From the NCBI RefSeq assembly GCF_000282495.1, contig NZ_AKJE01000036.1, forward strand, positions 62,001 to 126,000: a stretch of 64,000 nt of DNA, in the 5' to 3' direction. A program made the position numbers and the translations under genes. The notes beneath the pieces are model-generated. The model was not told where the DNA came from and did not search any database. It saw only the letters and a program-made list of their open reading frames with translations. Positions 47,398 through 55,610 of this stretch are shown here, piece by piece (the stretch's first letter is position 1; each line of letters starts with the position of its first letter). The stretch is from Pseudomonas sp. GM79. Lineage in GTDB: Bacteria > Pseudomonadota > Gammaproteobacteria > Pseudomonadales > Pseudomonadaceae.

Positions 47398-48612
47398 ATG
47401 ACGATTCGTATCGGGTTGTTGCCTCAGGTCGCCGCAGCGCACTTTGTCAGTCATTTGCACATCATGGTGCTGGCGGCGCTGTTCCCCCTGCTTCCGGCTT
47501 TTTTCAACGTGGATTATGTCGAGCTGGGCCTGGCTTTCAGCCTGTTCAATATCGTCACGGCGCTGGTACAGGCGCCCATGGGGTTTGCCGTGGACCGCCA
47601 CGGTGCCAGGCGCTTGCTGTTGGTCGCGCTGGCACTGGGCAGCAGCAGTTTCCTGCTGATTGCACTCCTGCCCGGCTACACCTGTTTGTTGATCGGCATG
47701 GCGCTGGCCGGCGTCGCCAACGCCATTTATCACCCGGCCGACTACGCCTTGCTGTCCCGACACATTGACCCCGCCCACATCGGCAAGGCGTTCTCCGTGC
47801 ATACCTTTGCCGGTTTCCTTGGCGCGGCCGTGGCCCCTGTGTTTTTGCTGGGTATCGCGGTGGCGAGCAACCCGGCCATGGCCTTCGCGGCGGCGGCACT
47901 GGTGGGGTTTGTCGCGCTGGCGCTGTTGTTGATCCCTGGCTCCGCACTGACCCGGGTCAGTCGCGTGCATCCCGCCGCCGACCCGACACCCCTCGGCGCC
48001 CGTCGCCTGTCACTGCTCTCGCCTATGGTGCTAAGCCTGACCCTGTTGTTCGTGCTGCTGAACCTGAGCACCGGCGCGATTGAGAAGTTCTCGGTCGCCG
48101 CCCTGATGCAAGGCCAGGGCGTGGCCTTGACCTGGGCCAACTCGGCGTTGACCGCCTTCCTCTTTGCCAGCGCCTTCGGCGTGCTGGCAGGGGGAGCCTT
48201 GGCCGACCGGACCCGCCGCCATGGCGTAGTGGCAGCCAGCGCGTTTGCCTTGGCCACCGTGCTGATGCTGCTGGTCTCCACGGCACGCTTGAGCGAGCCG
48301 GCGCTGCTGGTCGTGCTGGGGACTGCGGGTTTCCTGACCGGGGTGATCGCACCGTCCCGCGACATGCTGGTACGTGCGGCCGCCCCGAAGGATGCCGAAG
48401 GCAAAACCTTCGGCATCGTCTCTACAGGTTTCAATATCGGTGGCGCCATCGGTCCCGTCGGGTTCGGCTGGCTGCTCGACCAAGGCCACCCCGACGCAAT
48501 TTTCTGGGCCAGCGCCGCCTTCATGGGCCTGACCGTTGTACTGACCCTGATGCAGGAGCGGTCCTTGGCCAGGACCCGAAAAATGATGGCACTGCAAGTG
48601 GCATTCAAGTGA
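47398..48612 (+). CDS. MFS exporter, fosmidomycin-resistance (Fsr)-like
   Basis: 404-residue transporter with 12 membrane segments. Fsr/YfnB-like features: HFVSHLHIMVLAALFPLLPA in helix 1, GVANAIYHPADYALLSRHID, and KAFSVHTFAGFLGAAVAP. Such proteins expel phosphonate-like antibiotics and other small molecules. Standing inside the cluster, it is the best candidate for product export or self-resistance. Its promoter region carries two CAGACCAC motifs shared with the other transcripts. Confidence 0.88.
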   Translation: MTIRIGLLPQVAAAHFVSHLHIMVLAALFPLLPAFFNVDYVELGLAFSLFNIVTALVQAPMGFAVDRHGARRLLLVALALGSSSFLLIALLPGYTCLLIGMALAGVANAIYHPADYALLSRHIDPAHIGKAFSVHTFAGFLGAAVAPVFLLGIAVASNPAMAFAAAALVGFVALALLLIPGSALTRVSRVHPAADPTPLGARRLSLLSPMVLSLTLLFVLLNLSTGAIEKFSVAALMQGQGVALTWANSALTAFLFASAFGVLAGGALADRTRRHGVVAASAFALATVLMLLVSTARLSEPALLVVLGTAGFLTGVIAPSRDMLVRAAAPKDAEGKTFGIVSTGFNIGGAIGPVGFGWLLDQGHPDAIFWASAAFMGLTVVLTLMQERSLARTRKMMALQVAFK

Positions 48613-48770
48613 CCTGGGTCAATAGCCCCAGCGTGTTTTTGCCGCAGACTTGTAGGGCACCGTCCCGCATTGATTGCGCTGCCCCTCCCCCGCTTGTGCG
48701 GACCCGTTATTTTTGCAAGGACTGCACGGTAAACCCGAACACCAATAGTCGATTTCCTTGGAGTTAAAAC

Positions 48771-49733
48771 ATGGAACGTTTGAATTGTGGTACCGATGAC
48801 GTGGTAAAAAACATGCTGGCCAAACTATCCACGCTCTGGAAAACCCGCGCCGCCGTCAACAACCCGCAACCGAACTACTGGGGCCTCGCCTTTGATGCCG
48901 ACAAGCACGACTTCAGTCTGTCGCTGCTGCCGTTTCGTCATCACCAGGCCTGGCTCGAAGCCCCCCAGGACTTGCAATCCAAATGCCTGTCCTACGCGTG
49001 GGGCATCTACAACCTCAAGACCATCTACATCGAATGCAATGTGGTCGTCCCTGCCTGCGAGGACACTATCAAGACCCCGCCGCCGAGCAACAACCGCGCC
49101 CTGCTGCAGGACGTGATGTCTCAGGCACTGCTCGACGAAGCCCTGCACACGCGCATGTCCATCATGGCCTGCAACTATATCTATGACATGCGCAAACTCA
49201 CCCCGCTGGATTTCAGCGCCTTCAACCTGGTGACCTGGCGCGAGACCCTTCTGGCCAACTGCACCGCCGAATGGGAGCGACGCCTGACCCGCTTCGGCGT
49301 CGCGTGCGCCAGCGAAACGCTGATCACCGACTACCTCAAGACCATGGCCGAAGACGCCAGCATTCAGGCGGTGTGCCATGAGGTCACGCGCACCCATGCC
49401 ATGGACGAGTGGAGCCATTCCAGCGTCTTCAGCTTCGTCGCTTCCGACATCGTCAATGGCCTTAGCCGCAAGGAACGCGAGTACCTGCGCTCGATCATCC
49501 TGCGCACGGTGCAGATGTTCGCCAATAACGAAATGGGCGCATGGTCCACCGTGTTTTCTATGCTGGATTTCCCCCATGCCGGCGAGATCCTGCATGACGT
49601 GGGCGACAACAACGAAATCAGCGTCTACACCGACTCGCTCGAAGCCCTGATAGACCGGATCGGCTTGACCGGCAACGGCCTCAGCAGTGCCGAGCATGCC
49701 ATTGAAACCTTAGGCGAGAAGGCCCGCGCATGA
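48771..49733 (+). CDS. AurF-like diiron amine N-oxygenase
   Basis: 320 residues; GGAG before the ATG. Matches the p-aminobenzoate N-oxygenase AurF family. All seven iron ligands align by spacing: Glu89 (IYIECN), Glu123 and His126 (LDEALHTRMS), Glu182 (ASETLITDY), His209, Glu213 and His216 (THAMDEWSHSS). These enzymes oxidise an amine in two-electron steps to hydroxylamine, nitroso, oxime or nitro. The next gene starts within its stop (ATGA) and encodes the likely electron donor. There is no p-aminobenzoate pathway nearby, so the substrate is probably an aliphatic amino acid; this is inference. Confidence 0.9.
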   Translation: MERLNCGTDDVVKNMLAKLSTLWKTRAAVNNPQPNYWGLAFDADKHDFSLSLLPFRHHQAWLEAPQDLQSKCLSYAWGIYNLKTIYIECNVVVPACEDTIKTPPPSNNRALLQDVMSQALLDEALHTRMSIMACNYIYDMRKLTPLDFSAFNLVTWRETLLANCTAEWERRLTRFGVACASETLITDYLKTMAEDASIQAVCHEVTRTHAMDEWSHSSVFSFVASDIVNGLSRKEREYLRSIILRTVQMFANNEMGAWSTVFSMLDFPHAGEILHDVGDNNEISVYTDSLEALIDRIGLTGNGLSSAEHAIETLGEKARA

Positions 49734-50791
49734 ACTCCATGACGTCCCTCCAGGCCCTGTGCGAACACGTGAGCATTGAAACGGCCAATGTAAAAGTCTT
49801 CACTCTGCGCGCGTTGGACGCATCCGCCGAATTCCTCGACAGCCTGGAGGCAGGCAAACACGTGGCCCTGCATACCGCTGACATGGCGGGCACCCATCAC
49901 CAGCGGCTGTATTCGATCACGCGCAAGCGCGGCGCCGACCGGTTCGACATTGCGGTCAAGCGCGAAGGCCATGGCGGGGTTTCGGACCAGTTGCACGCTA
50001 TGCTGCAAGCCGGCTCGACCACCTCGGTGCGGTTTGTGGCGGGTGATATTTCGCTGGAGTCGGTTCTGGGTTGCCGACAGGTCGGCATGCTCGCCGGCGG
50101 CATCGGCATCACCTTGCCGATTGCGTTGCTGCGCGGCCTGGTCGAGCGCGCGCGACGCGGACTGGAGGTGCCCGATGTGAGCCTGCTGCTGTCTGTGCCG
50201 ACCGTCGCCGAGATTCCGTTTCTACATGAGTTGCTGGAGCTTGAGCTGACCACATCGTGGTTCTCCTTGCAGGTGTTCGTCACCCGCGAAGCGGTCAACA
50301 ACAACGGGCACTTCAGCGCCGGTCGTCCCCAAGCCCAGGACCTGAGCCGGCTGGGTAACCCCGAGAGCGTGGTGATCTGCGGCAGCCATGGCTTCGCCCA
50401 GGGCATGCGCGAACACACGCTGGCCATGTTCCCCGCCAGCCGCTTGCTGATCGAGTCATTCACGCCACCGGCCGCGCCGGTCACCGCCGCACAGACCGAG
50501 GCTCAGACCGACACGACGCTGCGCCTGTACTTGAACCACAACGATCAGGTGCTGGAGCCACCCGCCGGCAAGAATTTGCTGGAGATGCTCGAAACCAGCG
50601 GTATTGCGGTGCGCAGCCTTTGCCGCGCCGGCATCTGCGGTCACTGCCGGCTGAAGGTGTCGGAGGGTCACTACACCCTTGAGCCCGACTTTTGCCTGAC
50701 GGACAAGGACAAGGATGAAGGCTACGCCCTCGCCTGCTGCACCTTCCCGCAATCCGGGACGATCAAGGTCGAACTCACCACCACGGCATGA
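49730..50791 (+). CDS. Flavin/[2Fe-2S] oxygenase reductase (VanB-like)
   Basis: 353 residues. N-terminal flavin-binding barrel (HQRLYSITRKRG), NAD(P)-binding part (LAGGIGITLPIALLRGLVE), and a C-terminal plant-type [2Fe-2S] ferredoxin domain: Cys cluster LCRAGICGHCRL and the fourth Cys in LACCTF. This is the phthalate-dioxygenase-reductase order. It overlaps the AurF gene by 4 bp, so it is almost surely the dedicated reductase that recharges the diiron centre. Confidence 0.92.
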   Translation: MNSMTSLQALCEHVSIETANVKVFTLRALDASAEFLDSLEAGKHVALHTADMAGTHHQRLYSITRKRGADRFDIAVKREGHGGVSDQLHAMLQAGSTTSVRFVAGDISLESVLGCRQVGMLAGGIGITLPIALLRGLVERARRGLEVPDVSLLLSVPTVAEIPFLHELLELELTTSWFSLQVFVTREAVNNNGHFSAGRPQAQDLSRLGNPESVVICGSHGFAQGMREHTLAMFPASRLLIESFTPPAAPVTAAQTEAQTDTTLRLYLNHNDQVLEPPAGKNLLEMLETSGIAVRSLCRAGICGHCRLKVSEGHYTLEPDFCLTDKDKDEGYALACCTFPQSGTIKVELTTTA

Positions 50792-50828
50792 ACCGTTACC
50801 GTCCTTACTTCAACAACTGGGTTTTTCC

Positions 50829-51539
50829 ATGAAAACTGCCATTGCATTGCGCCACATTCACTTCGAAAACGTTGGCACCCTGGATGCCGTTCTGGCCGAA
50901 GAAGGCTATACGCTGATTTACCTGGACCCTACGGTCGACGCCATCTACAGCGAGCAGGTGTTGCAGGCCGACTTGCTGATCATACTCGGCGGCCCTATCG
51001 GGGCCCATGACGAGCAGCTGTATCCGTTTTTGCACGACGAATTGAAGCTGGTGCGCCAGCGCGTTGCGTCCGGTAATCCCCTGCTGGGCATCTGCCTCGG
51101 TGCGCAATTGATCGCCCGGGCCATGCACGCCAACGTCTACCCGATGGGGGTCAAGGAGATCGGTTTTTCACCGCTGACCCTGACCGCGGCCGGCCGGGAC
51201 TCGCCGCTCGCCGCGCTGATGGACACCCCCGTGCTGCACTGGCACGGCGACCAGTTCGATGTGCCGGAAGGCGCTGTGCTGCTGGCCAGTACCCAGGTGG
51301 GTGCTCATCAGGCGTTCGCCGTGGGCAACACGATTCTCGGCCTGCAATTTCACCTCGAAGCCGATACCGCCAACATCGAGCAATGGCTGGTTGGCCATGC
51401 CAGCGAACTGGCACAAACCGGCATCGATCCTGTTGCGTTGCGGAGCGAGGCCATTAACCTCGGCGACCGCCTGACCCGCGCTGCGGGCCACGTCATGCGG
51501 GCCTGGCTGAACAACCTGGGCACCCCGATAAAACACTAA
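50829..51539 (+). CDS. Class I glutamine amidotransferase-like protein
   Basis: 236 residues with the GATase-1 fold: ILGGPIGAHDE, nucleophile Cys89 in LLGICLGAQLIARAMHA, and catalytic His in LGLQFHLEADTANIE. There is no synthetase domain. Homologues include GuaA-like stand-alone hydrolases and gamma-glutamyl peptide hydrolases (YfeJ/PuuD-like). In the cluster it could supply ammonia for amide formation or remove a gamma-glutamyl protecting group. The ATG at 50829 has no clear ribosome site; it is 38 bp after the reductase stop. Confidence 0.85.
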   Translation: MKTAIALRHIHFENVGTLDAVLAEEGYTLIYLDPTVDAIYSEQVLQADLLIILGGPIGAHDEQLYPFLHDELKLVRQRVASGNPLLGICLGAQLIARAMHANVYPMGVKEIGFSPLTLTAAGRDSPLAALMDTPVLHWHGDQFDVPEGAVLLASTQVGAHQAFAVGNTILGLQFHLEADTANIEQWLVGHASELAQTGIDPVALRSEAINLGDRLTRAAGHVMRAWLNNLGTPIKH

Positions 51540-51617
51540 AGGCGGTCGGGCAACCTCCCCCGCATTTGCACCGTGTAAAACCACCTGAAAAATACCGTCA
51601 AGGATGAGGAGTCAAAA

Positions 51618-51986
51618 ATGATCGTAGTTTTGTTTGAGTTGCAGGCACTGCCAGGCCAGGGCGAGACCTATGTTGACCTGGTCAACAAGCTGACCCCGCT
51701 GCTTGAACCCATGAGCGGGTTTATCTCCGTCGAGTGCTTTCAAAGCACGCTGAACCCCAAGAAGGTGATGTCGGTCACCACCTGGCGCGATGAGGAAGCC
51801 GTGGTGCAGTGGCGCAACGTGACAGCCCACCTGTCGGCCCAGCGCGCCGGGCGCGACAAAATCTTCGATGACTATCGCGTGCGCGTGACATCGGTGATTC
51901 GTGATTACGGCCTGCGTGATCGCGAACAGGCACCGTACAACGTAGTGGTCGACGGTGAACCCGCCACGGCTGCCGCGGTGGTATAA
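51618..51986 (+). CDS. Antibiotic biosynthesis monooxygenase (ABM) domain protein
   Basis: 122 residues; GGAG 6 nt before the ATG. A single ferredoxin-like ABM domain (FELQALPGQGETYVDLVNKL, then SVECFQSTLNPKKVMSVTTW, then EEAVVQWRN). Such dimeric proteins include cofactor-free quinol monooxygenases and heme-degrading enzymes, and they are common in biosynthetic clusters. Last gene of the aurF-reductase-GATase-ABM set. Confidence 0.88.
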   Translation: MIVVLFELQALPGQGETYVDLVNKLTPLLEPMSGFISVECFQSTLNPKKVMSVTTWRDEEAVVQWRNVTAHLSAQRAGRDKIFDDYRVRVTSVIRDYGLRDREQAPYNVVVDGEPATAAAVV

Positions 51987-52435
51987 CGCCGTATTCTCGT
52001 CAGCTGCACAGGGGCGAGAGATTTATTGTCGGTGGTTGTGGTGAGCCGGCTCACCACAACCCGCTCATCACCCGAGGTTTCGGCGTGTTCGAATGCATCG
52101 GTGAAGGTGGGACGGACTATCTATAATGGGTCGATGGTGTAAAGACGTTTATGAGTGCGACAGGTACTCAAAACTGGACTGGAAATCGCGCGTCTACGCG
52201 AAATCCACATCTGCTGACGTGCTGATGAATTTCAGATTTAACGTAGACGCGCACACTTCAATTTTGGGCGAAGCGTTTTTACACACTCTGGGCCAAAAGC
52301 AGCCTTTATGGTCCTCGCTACACATTGCGCCGATCTCAAAGGTGCCAATCATCTAAGGTGTGGGGCAGCGTCTGGTCGAATCACTGTTCACTTACCACTT
52401 TGCAGGAAAGCAGTTTTTTCAAAACGTTCTGTGGA
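51987..52435. other. Gene-free stretch with long-arm inverted repeat
   Basis: Perfect 11-bp inverted repeat GCGCGTCTACG (52188-52198) and CGTAGACGCGC (52242-52252) separated by 43 nt. A TATAAT (52122-52127) could be a -10 element. A 76-codon frame (52126-52356) crosses the repeat without a ribosome site or recognisable domain. Composition is more AT-rich than the preceding cluster, marking a boundary. Confidence 0.5.
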
Positions 52436-52483
52436 TTGACAACGCCAGTCTTACGTCTAGATACTGTATAGGTAAAGTACCTA
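52436..52483 (+). promoter_or_regulatory. Sigma-70 promoter with palindromic operator
   Basis: TTGACA (52436-52441), 18-bp spacer, GATACT (52460-52465). The palindrome TAGGTA-AAG-TACCTA (52469-52483) covers the expected transcription start. The downstream operon encodes a MarR protein that may bind it. Confidence 0.6.
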
Positions 52484-52498
52484 GAAACAAGGTGACAG

Positions 52499-52987
52499 AT
52501 GAACGCCGTACACATCATTTTCGGCCCTCTCGGGGCCGGTAAGTCGACACTAGCTCGGCAGATAACGGCCCAGCTAAACGCTGTCAGCTTCTCGATTGAT
52601 GAATGGATGCAGCGTCTATACGGCCCAGATCTGCCTCAGCCCCTTAGCCTGGAATGGGTGCTTCCCCGTGTTAGACGTTGCGAGGCGCAAATATGGGAAA
52701 CGTGCGTGCAGGTTCTAGCGTCGGGCAAGGACGTGGTGCTGGATCAAGGCTTTATGACGAAAGCAGACCGCACTCAAATCCGACTACAGGCCCACAACGC
52801 GGGCTATGAGGTGCTTAGCCACTTCGTAAATGCCGATAAGCCGCTACGCCTTGAGCGCGTACTGCAACGAAACCTGGAAAAAGGCGCGGGCTATTCGTTC
52901 GAAATAACGGCCCAAATGTTCGAGGCCATGGACGCACGCTTTGAATACCCATCCCCATCCGAACTGAAGGAGTGTTGCAATGTATGA
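52499..52987 (+). CDS. P-loop kinase-like ATPase (AAA_33/zeta-toxin-like)
   Basis: 162 residues; AAGGTG before the ATG. Walker A is IIFGPLGAGKSTLARQI; an acidic residue follows in SFSIDEWMQRL, and the DVVLDQGFMTKADR segment resembles Walker B. The C-terminal ERVLQRNLEKG is like the LID/Arg region of small-molecule kinases. Relatives phosphorylate antibiotics, nucleosides, sugars or UDP-sugars; the target is unknown. Its stop overlaps the MarR start by 8 bp. Confidence 0.85.
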   Translation: MNAVHIIFGPLGAGKSTLARQITAQLNAVSFSIDEWMQRLYGPDLPQPLSLEWVLPRVRRCEAQIWETCVQVLASGKDVVLDQGFMTKADRTQIRLQAHNAGYEVLSHFVNADKPLRLERVLQRNLEKGAGYSFEITAQMFEAMDARFEYPSPSELKECCNV

Positions 52988-53426
52988 CTACACACCGGGT
53001 GCGGAAGGCACTTCGCCCTCAACACTTGAACGCTATATCCGCATATCCCGGGCATACACTGCCGCCACTCGGCGTATCGACGCCAAACTCTCCGCCGTGC
53101 ATGGGTTGAGCTTTAGCGACTTCATGATTCTGCATCATCTTAAGCAAGCCCACGGCGGTAGGCTTCGTCGTGCAGATTTGGCAGAGTGCATGGGCTTAAC
53201 CGCATCAGCCGTAACCAAGTCCCTTCTGCCCTTGGAAAAAATAGGTTGGGTATCTCGCCAAAGCGATCCCCGCGATGCGCGCGTTGGTTATGCGTGCTTA
53301 ACCCCCGCGGGCGCGCAGCTCGTTGATGACGCGGTGCTGACTGCAGAGAGTTCGTGCCAGGAAGCTTACCAAGCCATCTTCGGCGAGATGACCGTCACCC
53401 TTGAGCCAACCGCCGCGAGAGAGTGA
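52980..53426 (+). CDS. MarR-family regulator
   Basis: 148 residues. Winged-helix MarR core: LSFSDFMILHHLKQAHGGRL, then LAECMGLTASAVTKSLLPLE, then the wing RQSDPRDARVGYACLTPAG. It is co-translated with the kinase. It probably controls its own operon through the TAGGTAAAGTACCTA palindrome at the promoter. Confidence 0.9.
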   Translation: MYDYTPGAEGTSPSTLERYIRISRAYTAATRRIDAKLSAVHGLSFSDFMILHHLKQAHGGRLRRADLAECMGLTASAVTKSLLPLEKIGWVSRQSDPRDARVGYACLTPAGAQLVDDAVLTAESSCQEAYQAIFGEMTVTLEPTAARE

Positions 53427-53595
53427 TAGGTCGCTAAGACAAGTTACGCATATGCACTCGGGTAACCGAGAAGCATCCGACGGCATATAGGCGGTTTGAG
53501 CACCGTATTTTTCCCGCTTCAAGGTCCGCTTCTGGCCCGAAAGCTGAGACGTCGGCCGAAATGAATCTACCCCTTGAAAACCACTCCCCCACAAA

Positions 53596-53630
53596 AAAGC
53601 CCACTGACCGTCACCGATCCAGTGGGCTTT
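53596..53630 (-). terminator. Rho-independent terminator of mqo
   Basis: Stem AAAGCCCACTG (53596-53606) and CAGTGGGCTTT (53620-53630) with a 13-nt loop; on the minus strand the stem is followed by a T-run. It can also stop the converging MarR transcript. Confidence 0.85.
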
Positions 53631-53646
53631 GCGATTACGCTTCTAC

Positions 53647-55293
53647 TTACAAAGCCATATCCGTCGCAGCATTAGCCTTCGGCGCCTTGGCAGGAGCGGC
53701 CGGAGCAGCAGCCGGAGCCGCCACCTGACCAATCGCCGGCGGCGGAGTCAGCTCCAGCACCTTAGAGGTGTAAGCCCACTCTTCAGCCACTTTCGCAGGG
53801 TTGCTGTTCAGCTGAGTGCCATAGCTAGGCACGATCTGGTGCAGCTTTTCCTGCCAGGCTGGCGAGGCGACCTTGTCCTTGAACACTTTCTGCAGCACGG
53901 TCAGCATGATCGGTGCGGCAGTCGATGCACCTGGCGATGCGCCCAGCAGGCCGGCGATGGTGCCGTCAGCGGAAGCAACGATCTCGGTACCCAACTTCAG
54001 CACGCCACCAGCGGCTTCATCACGCTTGATGATTTGCACGCGTTGGCCGGCTTGCCACAGGCGCCAGTCTTCGGCTTTGGCGTTCGGGAAGTATTCTTTC
54101 AGGGCGTTGAGGCGGTCTTCGTCAGACAGCATCAGTTGGCCTGCAAGGTACTCGACCAGCGGGTATTCCTTGATGCCGACCTTGGTCATTGGCCACACGT
54201 TGTGCGTGGTCGTGGTGGTCAGCAGGTCCAGGTACGAGCCTTCCTTGAGGAACTTGGTGCTGAAGGTCGCGAATGGGCCAAACAGGATGACGCGCTTGCC
54301 GTCCAGGACACGGGTGTCCAGGTGCGGAACCGACATTGGCGGTGCGCCAACGGAGGCTTTGCCGTAGGCCTTGGCCAGGTGTTGTTCGGCCAGGGTCGGG
54401 TTTTCGGTCACGAGGAACGAGCCGCCAACCGGGAAGCCTGCGTATTCCTTGGCTTCAGGAATGCCGGACTTCTGCAGCAGGTGCAGTGCACCGCCGCCCG
54501 CGCCGATGAAGACGAACTTGGCGTCGGTTTCGGTTTTGGTGCCGTCTTTCAGGTTTTTGTAGCTGACGCGCCAGCTGCCGTCTTCGTTCTTGGTGATGTC
54601 TTGCACTTCGCTAGACAGTTTCAAGTCGAATTTCGGCGTGGTTTGCAGGTGCGCGACGAACTGGCGGGTGATCTCGCCGAAGTTGACGTCGGTACCGATC
54701 GGGCTCCAGGTGGCCGCGACTTTCTGGTTCGGGTCACGCCCTTCCATCATCAGCGGAACCCACTTCTTGATGACAGCCGGGTCTTCGGAGTACTGCATGC
54801 CGGCGAACAGCGGGCTCGCTTGCAGGGCTTCGTAGCGCTTCTTCAGGAACTTGATGTTGTCATCGCCCCACACAAAGCTCATGTGCGGAGTGGAGTTGAT
54901 GAACGAACGCGGGTTCTTCAGCACGCCTTGCTGAACTTGCCAGGCCCAGAACTGACGGGAGATCTGGAAGGCTTCGTTGATTTCAACGGCTTTCGGGATC
55001 TGGACGTTGCCTTTGTCGTCTTCCGGTGTGTAGTTCAACTCGGCCAGGGCGGAGTGACCGGTACCGGCGTTGTTCCAGCCGTTGGAGCTTTCCTGGGCGA
55101 CGCCGTCGAGGCGCTCGACCATTTCCATCGACAGACCAGGTTCCAGCTCATTGAGCCAGACACCCAGCGTTGCACTCATGATGCCGCCGCCAATGAGCAG
55201 CACATCGACTTTCTTTGCCTCTTCCGCGTAGGCGGACGTGATCCCCATCGACAAAGCCAGCCCCAGCAGGGCCGTGTTCAGTTTCTTAAACAT
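53647..55293 (-). CDS. mqo: Malate:quinone oxidoreductase with signal peptide and Ala/Pro tail
   Basis: FAD enzyme that oxidises malate to oxaloacetate and passes electrons to quinone. 548 residues from the ATG at 55293 (AGGTG upstream). After a signal-like stretch (residues 1-24, [20 protein letters not shown] then AYA) comes the FAD motif [19 protein letters not shown], then [20 protein letters not shown] and the C-terminal [20 protein letters not shown]. The last 35 residues are Ala/Pro/Lys rich and probably disordered. The signal peptide implies a periplasmic or membrane-outer-face form, as in some Pseudomonas Mqo paralogues. Confidence 0.93.
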   Translation of the reverse strand: MFKKLNTALLGLALSMGITSAYAEEAKKVDVLLIGGGIMSATLGVWLNELEPGLSMEMVERLDGVAQESSNGWNNAGTGHSALAELNYTPEDDKGNVQIPKAVEINEAFQISRQFWAWQVQQGVLKNPRSFINSTPHMSFVWGDDNIKFLKKRYEALQASPLFAGMQYSEDPAVIKKWVPLMMEGRDPNQKVAATWSPIGTDVNFGEITRQFVAHLQTTPKFDLKLSSEVQDITKNEDGSWRVSYKNLKDGTKTETDAKFVFIGAGGGALHLLQKSGIPEAKEYAGFPVGGSFLVTENPTLAEQHLAKAYGKASVGAPPMSVPHLDTRVLDGKRVILFGPFATFSTKFLKEGSYLDLLTTTTTHNVWPMTKVGIKEYPLVEYLAGQLMLSDEDRLNALKEYFPNAKAEDWRLWQAGQRVQIIKRDEAAGGVLKLGTEIVASADGTIAGLLGASPGASTAAPIMLTVLQKVFKDKVASPAWQEKLHQIVPSYGTQLNSNPAKVAEEWAYTSKVLELTPPPAIGQVAAPAAAPAAPAKAPKANAATDMAL

Positions 55294-55610
55294 CTGTAGC
55301 ACCTATGATAAACGCCATCCGCCCTCAATCCTCAACATGAGCAACCCAAGAGTACGGGTACGCAGGCAGCGTGCCGTGGGTTCCTGCATCTACAAGGATT
55401 TGAAGGTGGGCACACAAGGCCGACGTGTCTCCATCGACCTCAGTTATATGTCCCTCGTGCACTGACTTTTTATCATTATTGGCTCAGTTACTTGAGCGAC
55501 ATTGATTCTGTCGGACGTCTGTGGACGTACGAACCGAATAAGTCAAACCAAGTTAATGCGACAGAATATCACGCCTCGGCCAGCCTGCGCGCCCGAAAGG
55601 ACTCAACAGT
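55294..55610. other. mqo upstream region, no gene seen
   Basis: 317 bases between mqo and the acetyltransferase stop. A 42-codon plus-strand frame (55337-55465) has no ribosome site and is not called. The mqo promoter must lie here; no clear element stands out. Confidence 0.4.

Noticed and set aside
48771-51986. Identification as an mgo, pvf, ham or aureothin-type cluster
   Set aside because: Only the AurF-like protein is shared; the NRPS, PKS and other partner genes of those clusters are missing.
52126-52356. 76-codon plus-strand frame
   Set aside because: No ribosome site; crosses an inverted repeat; not recognised. It could be a relic, so noted.
53629-55299. 556-codon plus-strand frame
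   Set aside because: Antisense to mqo over its whole length; sequence has no domain.
55337-55465. 42-codon plus-strand frame upstream of mqo
   Set aside because: No ribosome site; likely part of the mqo promoter region.
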